The notes under the pieces: generated by a model
Seen by the model: the letters and a program-made list of their open reading frames with translations, nothing else
Told to the model about the DNA's origin: nothing
The model's database searches: none
Program-made: the position numbers and the translations under genes
Assembly (NCBI GenBank): GCA_973895155.1
Contig: OZ316898.1
Span: 2,356,001-2,420,000, forward strand
DNA length: 64,000 bases
Direction of reading: 5' to 3'
DNA from: Marsupella aquatica
Taxonomy: Eukaryota; Marchantiophyta
Shown: positions 46,983-57,907 of the stretch, in pieces
How the letters are laid out: each line of letters begins with the position of its first letter
Position numbering within the stretch: position 1 is the stretch's first letter

Positions 46983-49900
46983 ATGGGTGCACTCAAATGG
47001 ATTGTCTTAATTCTACTCATACTTGCGCCCATCCTAGTAGCTACAGAGAAAGTAGCCCAATTATCTTTAGTGATCATTTTCTGCCTGCTTGGCTTTTTCT
47101 TGATGCGACTCATTGAAGCCTATCGCCGCCGCAAAGTGAAACGGTGGAGGCTGGACGCTCGTCAGGTTAGTCGTCTACACGGTTCCCCATCTCCACTTAG
47201 TGAGGATTTCTGCGGTTTATTTGCCTGGTTATATTTCTAATCCATCTTCATCCTGTCAAACCTTGAGATTGAAGAAAACTTGTCACGAAACTTTTGTTCA
47301 GGATGTCTAAGTCTCTCTTCCAGCATTTTATGCTACATAGATCAACTATGATAAACTATTGAAGAACAAGTGCCCCGTGTCTTCGTGGTATCTCAGGTGA
47401 ATGACTCCCTTTACGAGCTTTACAAGCCTGCCGGTGTTCCAACCCTACAAGTTTTATTCTTTCACGGGCTTCCATTTGGCAACTTCTTAGACACATATTT
47501 ATCGACCTGGGAAAGCGGGGACGGATCTTGTCTTTGGCCGAAGACGTGGTTGGCGAAGGAATTCCCAGATGCTCACATCCTGGTGGTCTCTTACGGTGAA
47601 GGCCTCAGAGAAGGTTCCGCTGAAAGCTTCGACATGCGCATCATTTGCGAAAACTTGACCAGTGATCTGATCCAGGCAGACGTTGGTCAGACGGCTGATT
47701 GCCCAGTAGTCTTGGTGGGCCACTCTTTTGGGGGTCTGGTCATCAAGGATCTGTGCCTTGAGGCGCACAACACACTCATTTCCCCCACACACAATGCGAA
47801 GGTTCAGAAATTTCTTGATAACTTGAGAGGGGTATTTTACTACAGTACCCCTCATCATGGCAGTCCTCATATAGGACGAGCAGCAAGTGTCTTGAGCGGC
47901 CCCTTGTTTAAGTACTTCACAGTATTAAGTTCTGACGCTGCCCGGTTGAATTACGACTTCAATCGTTTGTGCAACTCGTACCCGAAGATGCAAATAGGAG
48001 GATTGGGGGAAGGTCTCCCTGTAAAATGGGTAAAGATGCAGCTGCTATCATTTCCGCTGATTACTTAATGCATCTTTCTTTTGGTCAAGTGAAAAAGCAC
48101 CAAACCTTGTCGTGGGTTTTGGCATGCATTTACACATTGGCACTGCGGTTACTGGACCAGCTGGAAGTGGCCGACTCTGTTATTGTGTAGAGTAGACATA
48201 CTTTCACTGTTGCAATGAATGCAAACTCGACCGGTAGCTAACGTACATATCGGTACTTTTAGTTCCCATATTCTCGAATTGATTGAGTACAAGATCCACA
48301 ACTTACCGACAAAGCGAAGTTAATCTATCGATTTCGTTGCATCAATTTGACTTGTATGTCGTGGTCGGGCAGGGCATATTCCAAGGTATTGTCATAGTAC
48401 CCGAAGCATCAGCCAGAGATGGGGAGAATTTCAATCTTGAAAGCAGCGCAGACCATTTCTCCGTGTGCAGACCAGAGAAGACAACCTCAAGAAGGTTCAA
48501 CGCCCTGACAAGACTCCTTGGGAACATTTGCGACGATCTAAAGGTTGGTTAACTACAGTACGACCTTCAGCTGAAGAATCTACAGTCCTTACGTTGTCAT
48601 TCGATGCAACATGTGCGGCATATCTTTGGTTCTCAATATATGACAACCTCCTTCATGTCTCCTTAATTGAAAGCTCGAAATTCACATGGGGTAGAAGATT
48701 CAGGATTGCAATATTTCTGACGAAAACTATGTTTCAACTGTAGGATAAGAAAGCCATGGCTCAGAAGCAAGCTCTGCGACAGAATTTTCAACATCTTCCA
48801 AAGCACATGATCAACAGGGCTGGCGTTTTAGAGGAGGTTAAAAGCAGGCTTACGGAATTTACAACGCTGGGCTTCGTGGGAATGGGGGGGCTCGGGAAGA
48901 CCACCCTCGCAATGGCGGTCTTTAATGAACTGAGTCCGGCATTTGAGTACAGTTGTTTTGTCCCTGATGTGAAGTTGATAAACGGGAGTGTTGAGGAGGC
49001 GGAAGAGGTAGTGTGGAAAAAGATGCATCACTTCGGAAGGAAGGTTGGAGACGAGGCCCGAGACGAGGTGGACTTGTATGATTTGACTGAGAAAGAAATA
49101 CTCGTTGTTTTAGATGATATATCAGATGATAAACTTTTGTCACGTCTGGTTGACGATTTCTCTCCACAAAGTCGTTTCATTGTTACTTCTCGTGATTGGA
49201 CCCTTCTGAGGAGCTTGGACGATGTTTACGAGGTCCCGTTACTGGACCAGCAAAATGCCCAGAAGCTATTTCTAAGCCATGCTTGCCCAAGCCTGGCAAA
49301 TTTACCCGCAAACTTGGAACCTGATATGGTGGCCGTTGTGGCCAAGTGCGGCGGGCTGCCTCTAACGCTTGAAGTTCTTGGAAGTTATCTAAAACTGAAA
49401 AAGGATGACAAGTTTTGGAAGCAAACTTTGCAAGCTTTAGAGAAGGCCGAGGCTATCCAAGACCTTGAGAAGAGGTTGTGGGCAAAGCTGAGAATCAGCT
49501 ACGAAGGACTTGACGAGGTAGAGAAGCAAATATTCCTCGATGCAACAACTTTCTTCAGCCAAAGTTTGTATGGGTATATATCTTTGCGCGAGGCAAAAGC
49601 GGCTTGGAGGAAAGCTTACAGCACTGAGTATGAGACCCTACAATGGCAAAACTTGGTTGACAGGTCTCTTGTTTACCACGTGGAAGATGATGAGAGGATC
49701 AGGGTGCATGGCCAACTTCTAAGTCTGGGCCGAAAGATAGCCTTAGCCTCGGAGTCGATTGAAAATGGCAAGTGTAGGGTATGGGATGGGAAAATGGCTT
49801 GCAAGCAACTAATGGAGGACGCGGAAAATCAGGTGAGCTCGTCCGTGATCAATTCAAGCAAATTTCTTTGTTGAGGAGGCGCATAAACTTTAAACTTTGG

Positions 49901-52900
49901 ATATGCAAAGCATATGACATTGCAGACCGGTGCATTGATGAGGATTGAACTAAATGGTGTGGTGGCGATGATTTTGTAGGATATTCATGCCTTGCGGTTG
50001 TCCATCGCCTGCGATAGTCAAGAACGTGGGGCAGTTCACATTTCAGGCCATGCTCTTCCCAAACTGAAGAAATTGCAGTACCTTGAAGTGGATGGCCCGG
50101 TTCTCCTTGATGGAGTTGAGGACGATACGTCCTTCCCCAGTAAACTCGTCTTGCTCAAATGCATTGCACATCTTGGTACTTTTGACCTTGCCCTTCAAGA
50201 CCGCCTAGTGGTTTTGCATGTATCGGGTGTGGTGGCCCTTCCCAGCTCTATTGGGCAACTATCAGCTCTTAGAATCTTTATCGGTAACGGCATACAAGCT
50301 GTACCGGATGAATTCGGTGATTTGTCACAGTTGGAATATCTTGAGTTCAGAAACTGTGCATTTTTCCAGAGCTTGCCTGGTACATTTGGCAAACTATCAC
50401 AGTTGAAGTCCCTAAAATTCAGGTGCTGCCACAGGCTCCAGTTGCCCGAGACATTTGGCGGTCTTTCCAACTTGAAGGATCTTGAACTCAAATCATGTTG
50501 GGGGTTGCGTTCCCTTCCTCAATCCCTCGGTAATCTATCCGCGTTAAATCATCTTGTCATCAGTCATTGTAACGAATTGGTCGCGCTACCTAATTCAATT
50601 GGAAACCTGTCTGCGTTGAAGCATCTAAACATCAGTCATTGTGAGGGATTGCATTCCTTGCCAGAGTCCTTTCGAAAGTTATCTGCAATTAAATATCTGA
50701 GTGACTGTGAGTTTGAACTACACCCGAATTCCTTCGAGAAACTCTCCACGTTAAGGCATCTGGAGTTGCAAGATTGCGGGAGTTTAATCTCCAGGATTGC
50801 CTTTGGTCAACTCACGCAGTTACAATACTTGGAAATCAGTGGAAAAGGCACTCTTATTGAGATGGAGAAGCTTCCCGAGTCTCTTGCACAACTGACGGCT
50901 CTTAATCATCTCGTTCTTGAGTGTGTTTCGATAAGGAGCATTCCTGACTTCATCAGGAGTATGCAGTCGTTACACACTTTGGAACTCAAAACTCTACCGT
51001 ACATCAAGGAGTTGCCTGCTTGGCTGGGGGATACTGGTACGACCCCTCTAGCTCTGTCATGCAAGACGTTTCAGGTACAGGATGGGCGTTTTTCTTTGAT
51101 TGGTGGGATGGCCGGAATTGTAACTGCAGAGTGGCAGATCAAGAAAATCCATGAAATTGCAATGGAGATGGTCGAGAAATTGGACTATGAAGGAGCTCTG
51201 GCATATTTGTGTCCCGCGAACCTTGGAGTGCTGGAAGCCAAGTTTGCGAGATTCTTGTTGCAAGAAAGGGGCATAGCAAGACGTTTCACGGGAGATCTCC
51301 AGAGAGCGTTGGAAGATCTCACTGCCGCATTAGAAGTATCATGTGCTGAAGATGACGGGCATGAGTATATGTATGACTGTTGGAAGCACCGAGGCTATGT
51401 GAACTTCTTGTTGGGGGATCTGGATGGTGCAAGAAGGGACGGTGCAATGGCTTCAACGCTGTTGCCTCACTACAGTTGCTATGCAATCGTAAGCTCACCA
51501 AGTCTAGGTGAAAGATCAGTAGCATATATGGATTTCAGACTTGTTCGTAGGAGAAAATATGTCCACGAGCGTTGGGAATTAATGGACTTATCGCATTCTC
51601 AATTGATGGACAAGGTGCGGGTATCAGACTTCCACGGAGCCCTCGCATGTTGGAATGTCACTGATCCAAGTGCATACGAGCCAGCTCGAAGGCTTTTTTT
51701 CTTGCAAGAACGTGGGATTTTGAAGCGATTGTATGGAGATCTATGTGGAGCTCTGGCAGATCTTGGTGCTGCATTGGAAATCTATGGTGAGGCAGATGGT
51801 GTAGAGGGTTCAGAGACGCCAGATGTGTTTATGAAGTACTGCGCATATAATTGCCTGAAGCACAGGGGCTTCGTGAAATTTTTGTTGGAGGATTTGGATG
51901 GCGCAAAGCAAGATGGTGCGATGGCCTGGAAGCTCATAAGCTTCAAGTGTTTTTGGCCACGTGAAAGCGTGATCTCACCAAATCTAGGCGAAGAATTAAT
52001 AACCTATATGCATTTCAGACTCCATCCAGTAATGCATCTTCCCAAGCAAATGAAATTAAAAAATTTATTTCATATTGACATGATGGAGAAGGTGAGGAAG
52101 TCTGATTTCTTGGGGGCCCTCACAGTCTGGGAAGATCTGGATGCCAGGATATCGGGCTATTTTGATCGGATTTTGTTCCTGCAAGAAAGAGGGGTCTTAA
52201 AGCGATTAGCGGGGGATCTCCAGGGAGCTTTGGATGACCTGACTGCCGCCGCGGAAATCCTGGCCGGCAAGGGAGATGACAAGTGCTGTGAGCAGCGTTG
52301 TTGGGACCAGTACATGTATAATTGTCGGAAGCACCTGGGCTACGTGAAGTTCTTGTTGGGGGATCTGGGTGGCGCCCAAGATGATGGTGCAAAAGCCTTA
52401 AAGCTTCTGTGGGAGAACTACAACCTCAATCACTTTAATTATAAAATCTCACCAACTTTAGGTGAAGAATCAGTCACATACTTGAAGTACACGCTGATCA
52501 GAAAAAGAGACATCCAAGTGCAGCACGAGCTAATGATGTCAATACATTCTCAAGTGATGGAGAAGGTGACAATGTCAGACTTCCCGGGGGCCTTGGCAAT
52601 CTGGTGTGATTTGGCTGATAGGGTATCACCCTATTATGATCGAGTTTTCTTCTTGCAAGAAAAGGGGATATTGAAGCGAATGGCAGGCGACCTTCCCGGG
52701 GCGCTGGAAGACCTGACAGCAGCCTTGGAAATTTGGAACTTGGAAATACGGGAGGGTCATTATGAGCGTTTCAAGCATCGGGGCTATGTGAAGTACTTAA
52801 TGGGGGATGAAGATGGAGCACGAAGTGATGCAGAAAGATGCGTGGCGATGGAGCCTGTAGTGGATGGGTGTAAATGCTTGGGAGGGTTGCCCGTGGCATT

Positions 52901-53342
52901 TTTGGAATTCAGACTGAAGGGAAGGAGAGCATGTGAGGAAGAATTCAAGATGTCAGCACATACTGAAGTTATGGAGAAGGTAAAGAAGAAGGACTTCCTG
53001 GGGGGCCTGGCAGTTTGGGACGATTTCGGCGCCAGCGTGGGAGGCTATTTTCTTTGGGATTTCTTCTTGCGCGAAAGAGGAATTCTGAGGCGAATGGTGG
53101 GCGATCTTCCGGGGGCGTTGCAAGACCTTACAGCAGCCTTGGAACTTGAGGGCGAGGACTACGATTGCTCCAAGCACCGGGCGTACGTGAAGTTCTTACT
53201 GGGGGACATAGACGGAGCGCGAGAAGATGCCACCAAATGCTTACGCAAACGGGAGCTCTACTCCAATTACTCAAGATCTTATCATGGAGACAAAAACTGT
53301 TTGGGAGAATTTCGTTTACCTTTTCTGGAGTTTGAGTTGTAA
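46983..53342 (+). CDS. Membrane-anchored HNL immune receptor copy 2 (hydrolase-NB-ARC-LRR-TPR)
   Basis: Exons 46983-47165, 47397-48029, 48373-48543, 48744-49832 and 49980-53342; every intron is GT-AG and phase 0; about 1812 residues. Residues 1-61 hold two hydrophobic stretches followed by basic residues, a likely membrane anchor. Residues 62-329 are a SERAC1-like alpha/beta hydrolase: GHSFGG with nucleophile S171, TPHHGS at 212-217, PEASA (E283) and DHFSVCRP (H300) supplying a plausible triad. Residues 330-692 are NB-ARC: GMGGLGKTT with K381, LVVLDDISD, SRFIVTSRD, CGGLPLTLE, and VHG where MHD is expected. Plant-type LRRs and five TPR-like units follow. It probably acts as an intracellular, membrane-tethered pathogen sensor; whether the hydrolase is an output or a bait domain is unknown. 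HNL proteins are known from bryophytes. Copies 1 and 3 flank it in the same orientation. Confidence 0.9.
50040..51060 (+). repeat. LRR-coding block of receptor copy 2
   Basis: About twelve plant-type leucine-rich repeats of 23-24 residues in the last exon, with the form L..LP..FG.LS.L..L....C. Examples are ESLPGTFGKLSQL-like units around 50360-50430 and LPQSLGNLSALNHLVISHC around 50510-50570. In NLRs this block is the sensor surface. Between copies it varies mostly in the C-terminal part of each unit; copy 3 replaces several residues near 61180-61215. Confidence 0.85.
51150..53342 (+). repeat. Five TPR-like units at the C-terminus of receptor copy 2
   Basis: Units at about 51150-51582, 51583-52061, 52062-52533, 52534-52948 and 52949-53342, each 131-160 residues. 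Every unit has the order M.KV...DF.GAL..W.D, FFLQERGILKR..GDL.GAL.DL.AALE, KHRGYVKFLLGDLDGA..DG, then SP.LGEES..Y..F.L. The two RG...GDL.GA segments resemble TPR helices, giving two TPR-like motifs per unit. TPRs bind peptides or partner proteins, so the block is a likely protein interaction platform. The last unit lacks most of the final segment and ends at the stop. Confidence 0.85.
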
Positions 53343-56300
53343 ATAGCGCTTCCACTTCTTCTCCCCATGAATTTTAAATATGTTGTGTAACCCATCTCCA
53401 AGAGGGTGTAATGGGATGTAATCCCAAATGGCATAGGAGCCCATTACCCCCAAGTGGGGATGAGTTGCTGCAAAATAAAGCCTGAGTGCAGTTTTGAATC
53501 ATTTCAGTTTTACACAGACTGCAATTTATTTTCATCTATCATTGGTTGCTTGCACCTTACTGTATTTCTCAATCAGATTACTGTATTTCTCAATCAGATT
53601 ACAGAGTCCCCAGGCCAGGCTGGCACTGGGTTCTGTGGCTTAGAACACCCTGGGGTAATGCCTCATAACCATGTAGAGACATACAAAGAAAAAAAATGGA
53701 CGAGGGGGTTACGTTCAGGACTTCTGCTGATTGTTGTGGGCTTCCAATTTGGTTTAAGATGGTACTAGCCTGAGTGCACCCTAAATAGAGGTGCGGACAT
53801 TCCAGCCAACTCTGCCATTTTCGCAGATTCACTATGTCCGCGATCCCTGTTTTCCACTTGCACCCCCAAGGCCAGTTGGGCTCCCAGAGTCAAGGTGCAG
53901 AGGCTTCACTCTAGGCCCATAGGTCCTGAAAAGTAGCTTTTGGCCTCTAACTCTGGGCCTTAGGTTCTGCAAAGTCACTTTGACGGCTATTATCTAAGTA
54001 GTCATTAGGACAGGGACCCTCTCTTAGAAGAATATGATTGTTGGCTCTGATATGGTTTTAGAAAATAGAGTATTGAATCTAGGTGAAACCCTGAACGTCA
54101 TTGTTCCCCAAAAAGTCCTATGCTTTCACTCTATTGTGCACTTGGAGAGTAGTCTATCCTGAGTAATTAACAATCCATTGCCTGTGTGCAGCATGTGTCT
54201 TAAATTATGTCACCTCCCGATGTCTTTAATGTCCATGAAAGAAGGCATTGAAACCCACATCTACAGTATATGTCTGACAGCTATAATAAGCTTAGACCTT
54301 TATAGACCTTTTCTAAACATTACTAGCTGCGAGTTTGCAAAAAAGATGTCATGCAAGAAAGATGTCATATGTGCAAAGAAGCCGGTAACAGAGGACAAGA
54401 CATTATCATCTGAAAGAAGTTGTTGCGTAAAGAGGAACTTGCATTGATGCATGTTTCACCATTTTTGGTACCTTTTTCCTGAAATTGTGGAGCAAAGTCT
54501 CAAGCACGAGGAGAGTAATGTGAAAAGGGGAGAAGTCTCTGACTCTCCTCCTTCTAAATGGCCAGGAGCAGTTTAAGTGCAATTTACAAAATCAAAAAGA
54601 GGGCAGAATGATTCCCTACCACAGGATTTATCCCTATATAATTCCGCGTCAATAACATAAGTGGGGCATTAAAACTTTTCTCCCATTTCGTCACCATCTG
54701 TACAACTTTTGTCTCTCCCCTCTAAGTGCAACTCTTGCCTTATCTTCGCAAGTCTCTCCTTCCCATCCTCACAACTCTAGACTGTCCTCCCTACCTACAA
54801 CTCATGCATTGACTTCTCTTTCCACTATCTTTGTAGCACTTATGCTTTGACCATCTTCAACATTGACAACACTTCTGCTTGTCATCCTGACTGTAGCACC
54901 AACACTTTCCCAAAGATAGCACAATTGCAAGAATGACACATCTACAATAACAAGACCACAACAACAATCGTGCAAAGCTCATGCATTTGACTACATTAGT
55001 TATCTTTATCAAATAGGCATACCCAAGAAATTCACACTTTTCAGGACCTCACATAGTCAGAGGATTAATTACGGACCCCACTAGAGGTCCCTTCCAAAAT
55101 TCCTGGCACCACATCGTGCCACGTCAACAACAACCGCAACAAACAAGACTCGTCGGTTTTGTGAATCAAACTTATAGTTTTCATTCGTGTTTGTGTCAAT
55201 TTGGGTGTAAATTTTGGGACGCCGTACCGTAAAAAGAAAAGTAAAAACATTGGAAATGCAAAGAGCAAGACGGTTAAAACTGTCACTATGTAACCGTTTT
55301 AGTTACATTTTCAATTTTAAAACTTAAATTCAAAGATTTATAAAAAGTATGTTTCATATAATAAATAATGACTAATAACTAAATTGATAACTTCCTTGTT
55401 AAACCGCAACTCCTGGTATGTAAGGACCTCTCGTATTGTACGGCCATTAATGCTAGGAAGAGCACATAGAAACCCAGGATCAGGGAGGAGGAATGACTGG
55501 AATCTTGAAAGTTCATTCTCAAAACAAAAAAATATCCAGTCGTAGATCTCATTGAGATCTTTTTTTGCACCCTAGATTGCCTTCTAACATGGATGAATAA
55601 GATTTCTAAAGGCATTACAAAATGGACGACAAAGATCGTAAAATCAACAAAATCGACAGCTATGAAGGCTTGGATTTGTTTAATTTTTCATTTGAAAACT
55701 ATTGACCCATTTGCAAAACTGATAGAACCCATCCATAGATCTATTTGAGATCTTTCTTTTGAGCCATAGATTGGCCATTATGATGGACTGACTAGATTTC
55801 CGGAAATAAGAAATAAAGACTGCTCATATTGACTCTTCGGGCTAATAAATTAGCCAAGGGGTCCACTAACTAATTAGTAACTTTTATCATCGTATTGCCT
55901 AATGAGGGAAAATCGGAAGACGAAATTAGAATCGCAGAGCAGAACCTGAATAGTTATGACCTTTGCTATAGTTCACCAATTGTCAGAGAATTTTCATCGC
56001 TACAGTTCCGGTGCACACATCAGGTCGACTCCATCTGCACCGTCAATCGTTAAAATCTTCAAAGATAATCACAATTATTTTCTAAGGGAACAATTTTAAT
56101 ATGGAACCCCCAATTTACATCTGGCATTGCTGACCGAGAGCCACAGGTTAAATTGGTATCAAGACGACCTGACGAAAAGGTCGAGAGCGGCGTCCTCACG
56201 CAAGCCATGTCAAGAAATTCGTTTCTCTTTAAAACACGATTACTTTATGATTGTAGATAGATTCGCCCTCCATCCTTTCGTTTCACCCTGAAGACTTTAT

Positions 56301-57907
56301 GGGTCTATTTGACATCACGCCCTCCCAAACCTTCTCAGGTCGATCTCATCTGCTTACTTCAGTTCAAGAGTACGATCGACAGCACATCCTGGACACTATT
56401 CTAGATTTTGGCTCGCAGGTCCGATCCTCTGAACGGAGCCAACCCGGGTGTTGTCTACCGGAATATCGTCAAGCAATCGGGAACTGCTGTACAGTGAACA
56501 TATCGTAGAAGCGCACAGGAGATCATAATGGATATCAACAGCAATTAACGTCAACCCTACCGCCACCCTCAAACACAGTTCAATACTGACACTCCAACTC
56601 ATTCACAGTTCATTTTCCTCTCCTTCAGACTTAGCGGGAATCAGCTGGCTGTACGTACGCAAATCATCCATGGTTCCAAACACCATGGTGGTGTTCTTCA
56701 CAGGTGTTTCAGTACTGATCTGCCATCAATGCGAACCTGGCGTCGGCCACCTTTTGATTCCTCACAATCTCGTCAGCAATTCGGGTTAATAGTTCCGAGG
56801 ATCTTGAGAGTACTCCTAGCCTGCTGAAACTGATCGAGATCAGGTAAGACGATACTCGTACCATACCTTGCCAAGTCTTTAGTGGTAGATTTTGAAGTTT
56901 TCCAGACTCTGCGTACTGTCAGATAGAGGTCAGCATCCTGTCTGGAAAACTTGCATACTGTCAGATAGAGGATAATTTCATGTGTGGTGGATACCTCAGA
57001 GGGTATGTATATGTACTCGATTAGCGATAAGCACTTGTGAATCGGAAGCACTTCTTACCGCAGGGAATTAGAATCCGGGTGCTGTTGGAGGATTGATGGA
57101 CCTCAAGGGGTGGATTATATTCTACATGATTGCAGGTTTCAGACCTGCAACGACCCTATAGGCCAGGCGACGATACCCTCAGTCTCCTCTGGATGGCAAG
57201 CCATGATGGAATCGATCAACCAACTACTGGGACGGAACGGTCAGAGCACAGCTTCCGGAATCCCTTCGATCAACTGCTGGTCCAAACCTTCTTTGATTCA
57301 CTCTAATATCCATTGTCTAGTCGTCGAGTCTCTCATTTAGGCCCCCGTCTAGGTCAGCGAATATGGTTAAGATGTCGTTCGTCGGTGGGTGGGCTAAGTC
57401 AGTGGTGGCAAGCACAAGAGCTGTGCACACTGTCCTGAATGCGCACCACAGAAAATCGCTTTTCTAGTGCCTCACTCCGCCTGACCTTTGGTTCACATGT
57501 TACTCGCTGAGCTGCCCTTAAGACGAACTTCCTTCAGTTCCAATTCCTTACATCCTCGCTTACATCCTCAGCACTTCTGGTGCAGATGCGAGGAGGCAAT
57601 TCTTTGCTAAACCTGTTTGCAGGATGGACAAAGCAGAACTTCGTGCCATTATTCGGTCGGTTGGATTCGCTAATTTTGAACTGATATGATCAAAAGTATG
57701 AGACCAATTTCCGTACCCGATCAGCGATTTGCGTCTTTCTTTCGAATGGAAACAGAGCATCCTTCAATCAGGGATTTCGGATGCTTCTTGAGATGTCGTG
57801 TCGCTAGTGACACGACGACCATTCTGGGACTAGGTGCAAATTGTCACCTCTAGATGCTCAGGGCATGACGGCAGGCGAAAAGAGCTCGTCTTCTTCTGAG
57901 GCTAACG
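53343..57907. other. Spacer between receptor copies 2 and 3
   Basis: No gene is recognised. The first part (about 53385-53720) is a stretch of about 330 bp absent after copy 1; it begins GTGTAACCC, ends near GGGTTAC and contains a 21-bp duplication at 53559-53600, so it may be a small transposon or LTR piece. The part 53760-55070 matches spacer 1 in blocks. A 792-bp insertion lies at 55073-55864. The rest to 57907 matches the upstream region of copy 2, including the TATA-like block near 57004. Confidence 0.5.
55073..55864. mobile_element. Probable 0.8-kb non-autonomous DNA transposon
   Basis: The segment begins GGACCCC and ends GGGGTCC, a 7-bp inverted repeat, and is missing from spacer 1, which reads straight through at about 44690-44700. 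Flanks ATTAATTA (left) and ACTAACTA (right) could be a decayed 8-bp duplication, but this is uncertain. Inside, a block with GATCT.ATTGAGATCTTT and ATAGATTG occurs twice (about 55540 and 55738). It has no transposase frame. Confidence 0.55.

Noticed and set aside
53383-53515. A second solo LTR (TGTGTAA...TTACACA) after copy 2
   Set aside because: The inverted ends look suitable, but the flanking five bases (TATGT and GACTG) do not match and the true limits of the inserted segment are unclear.
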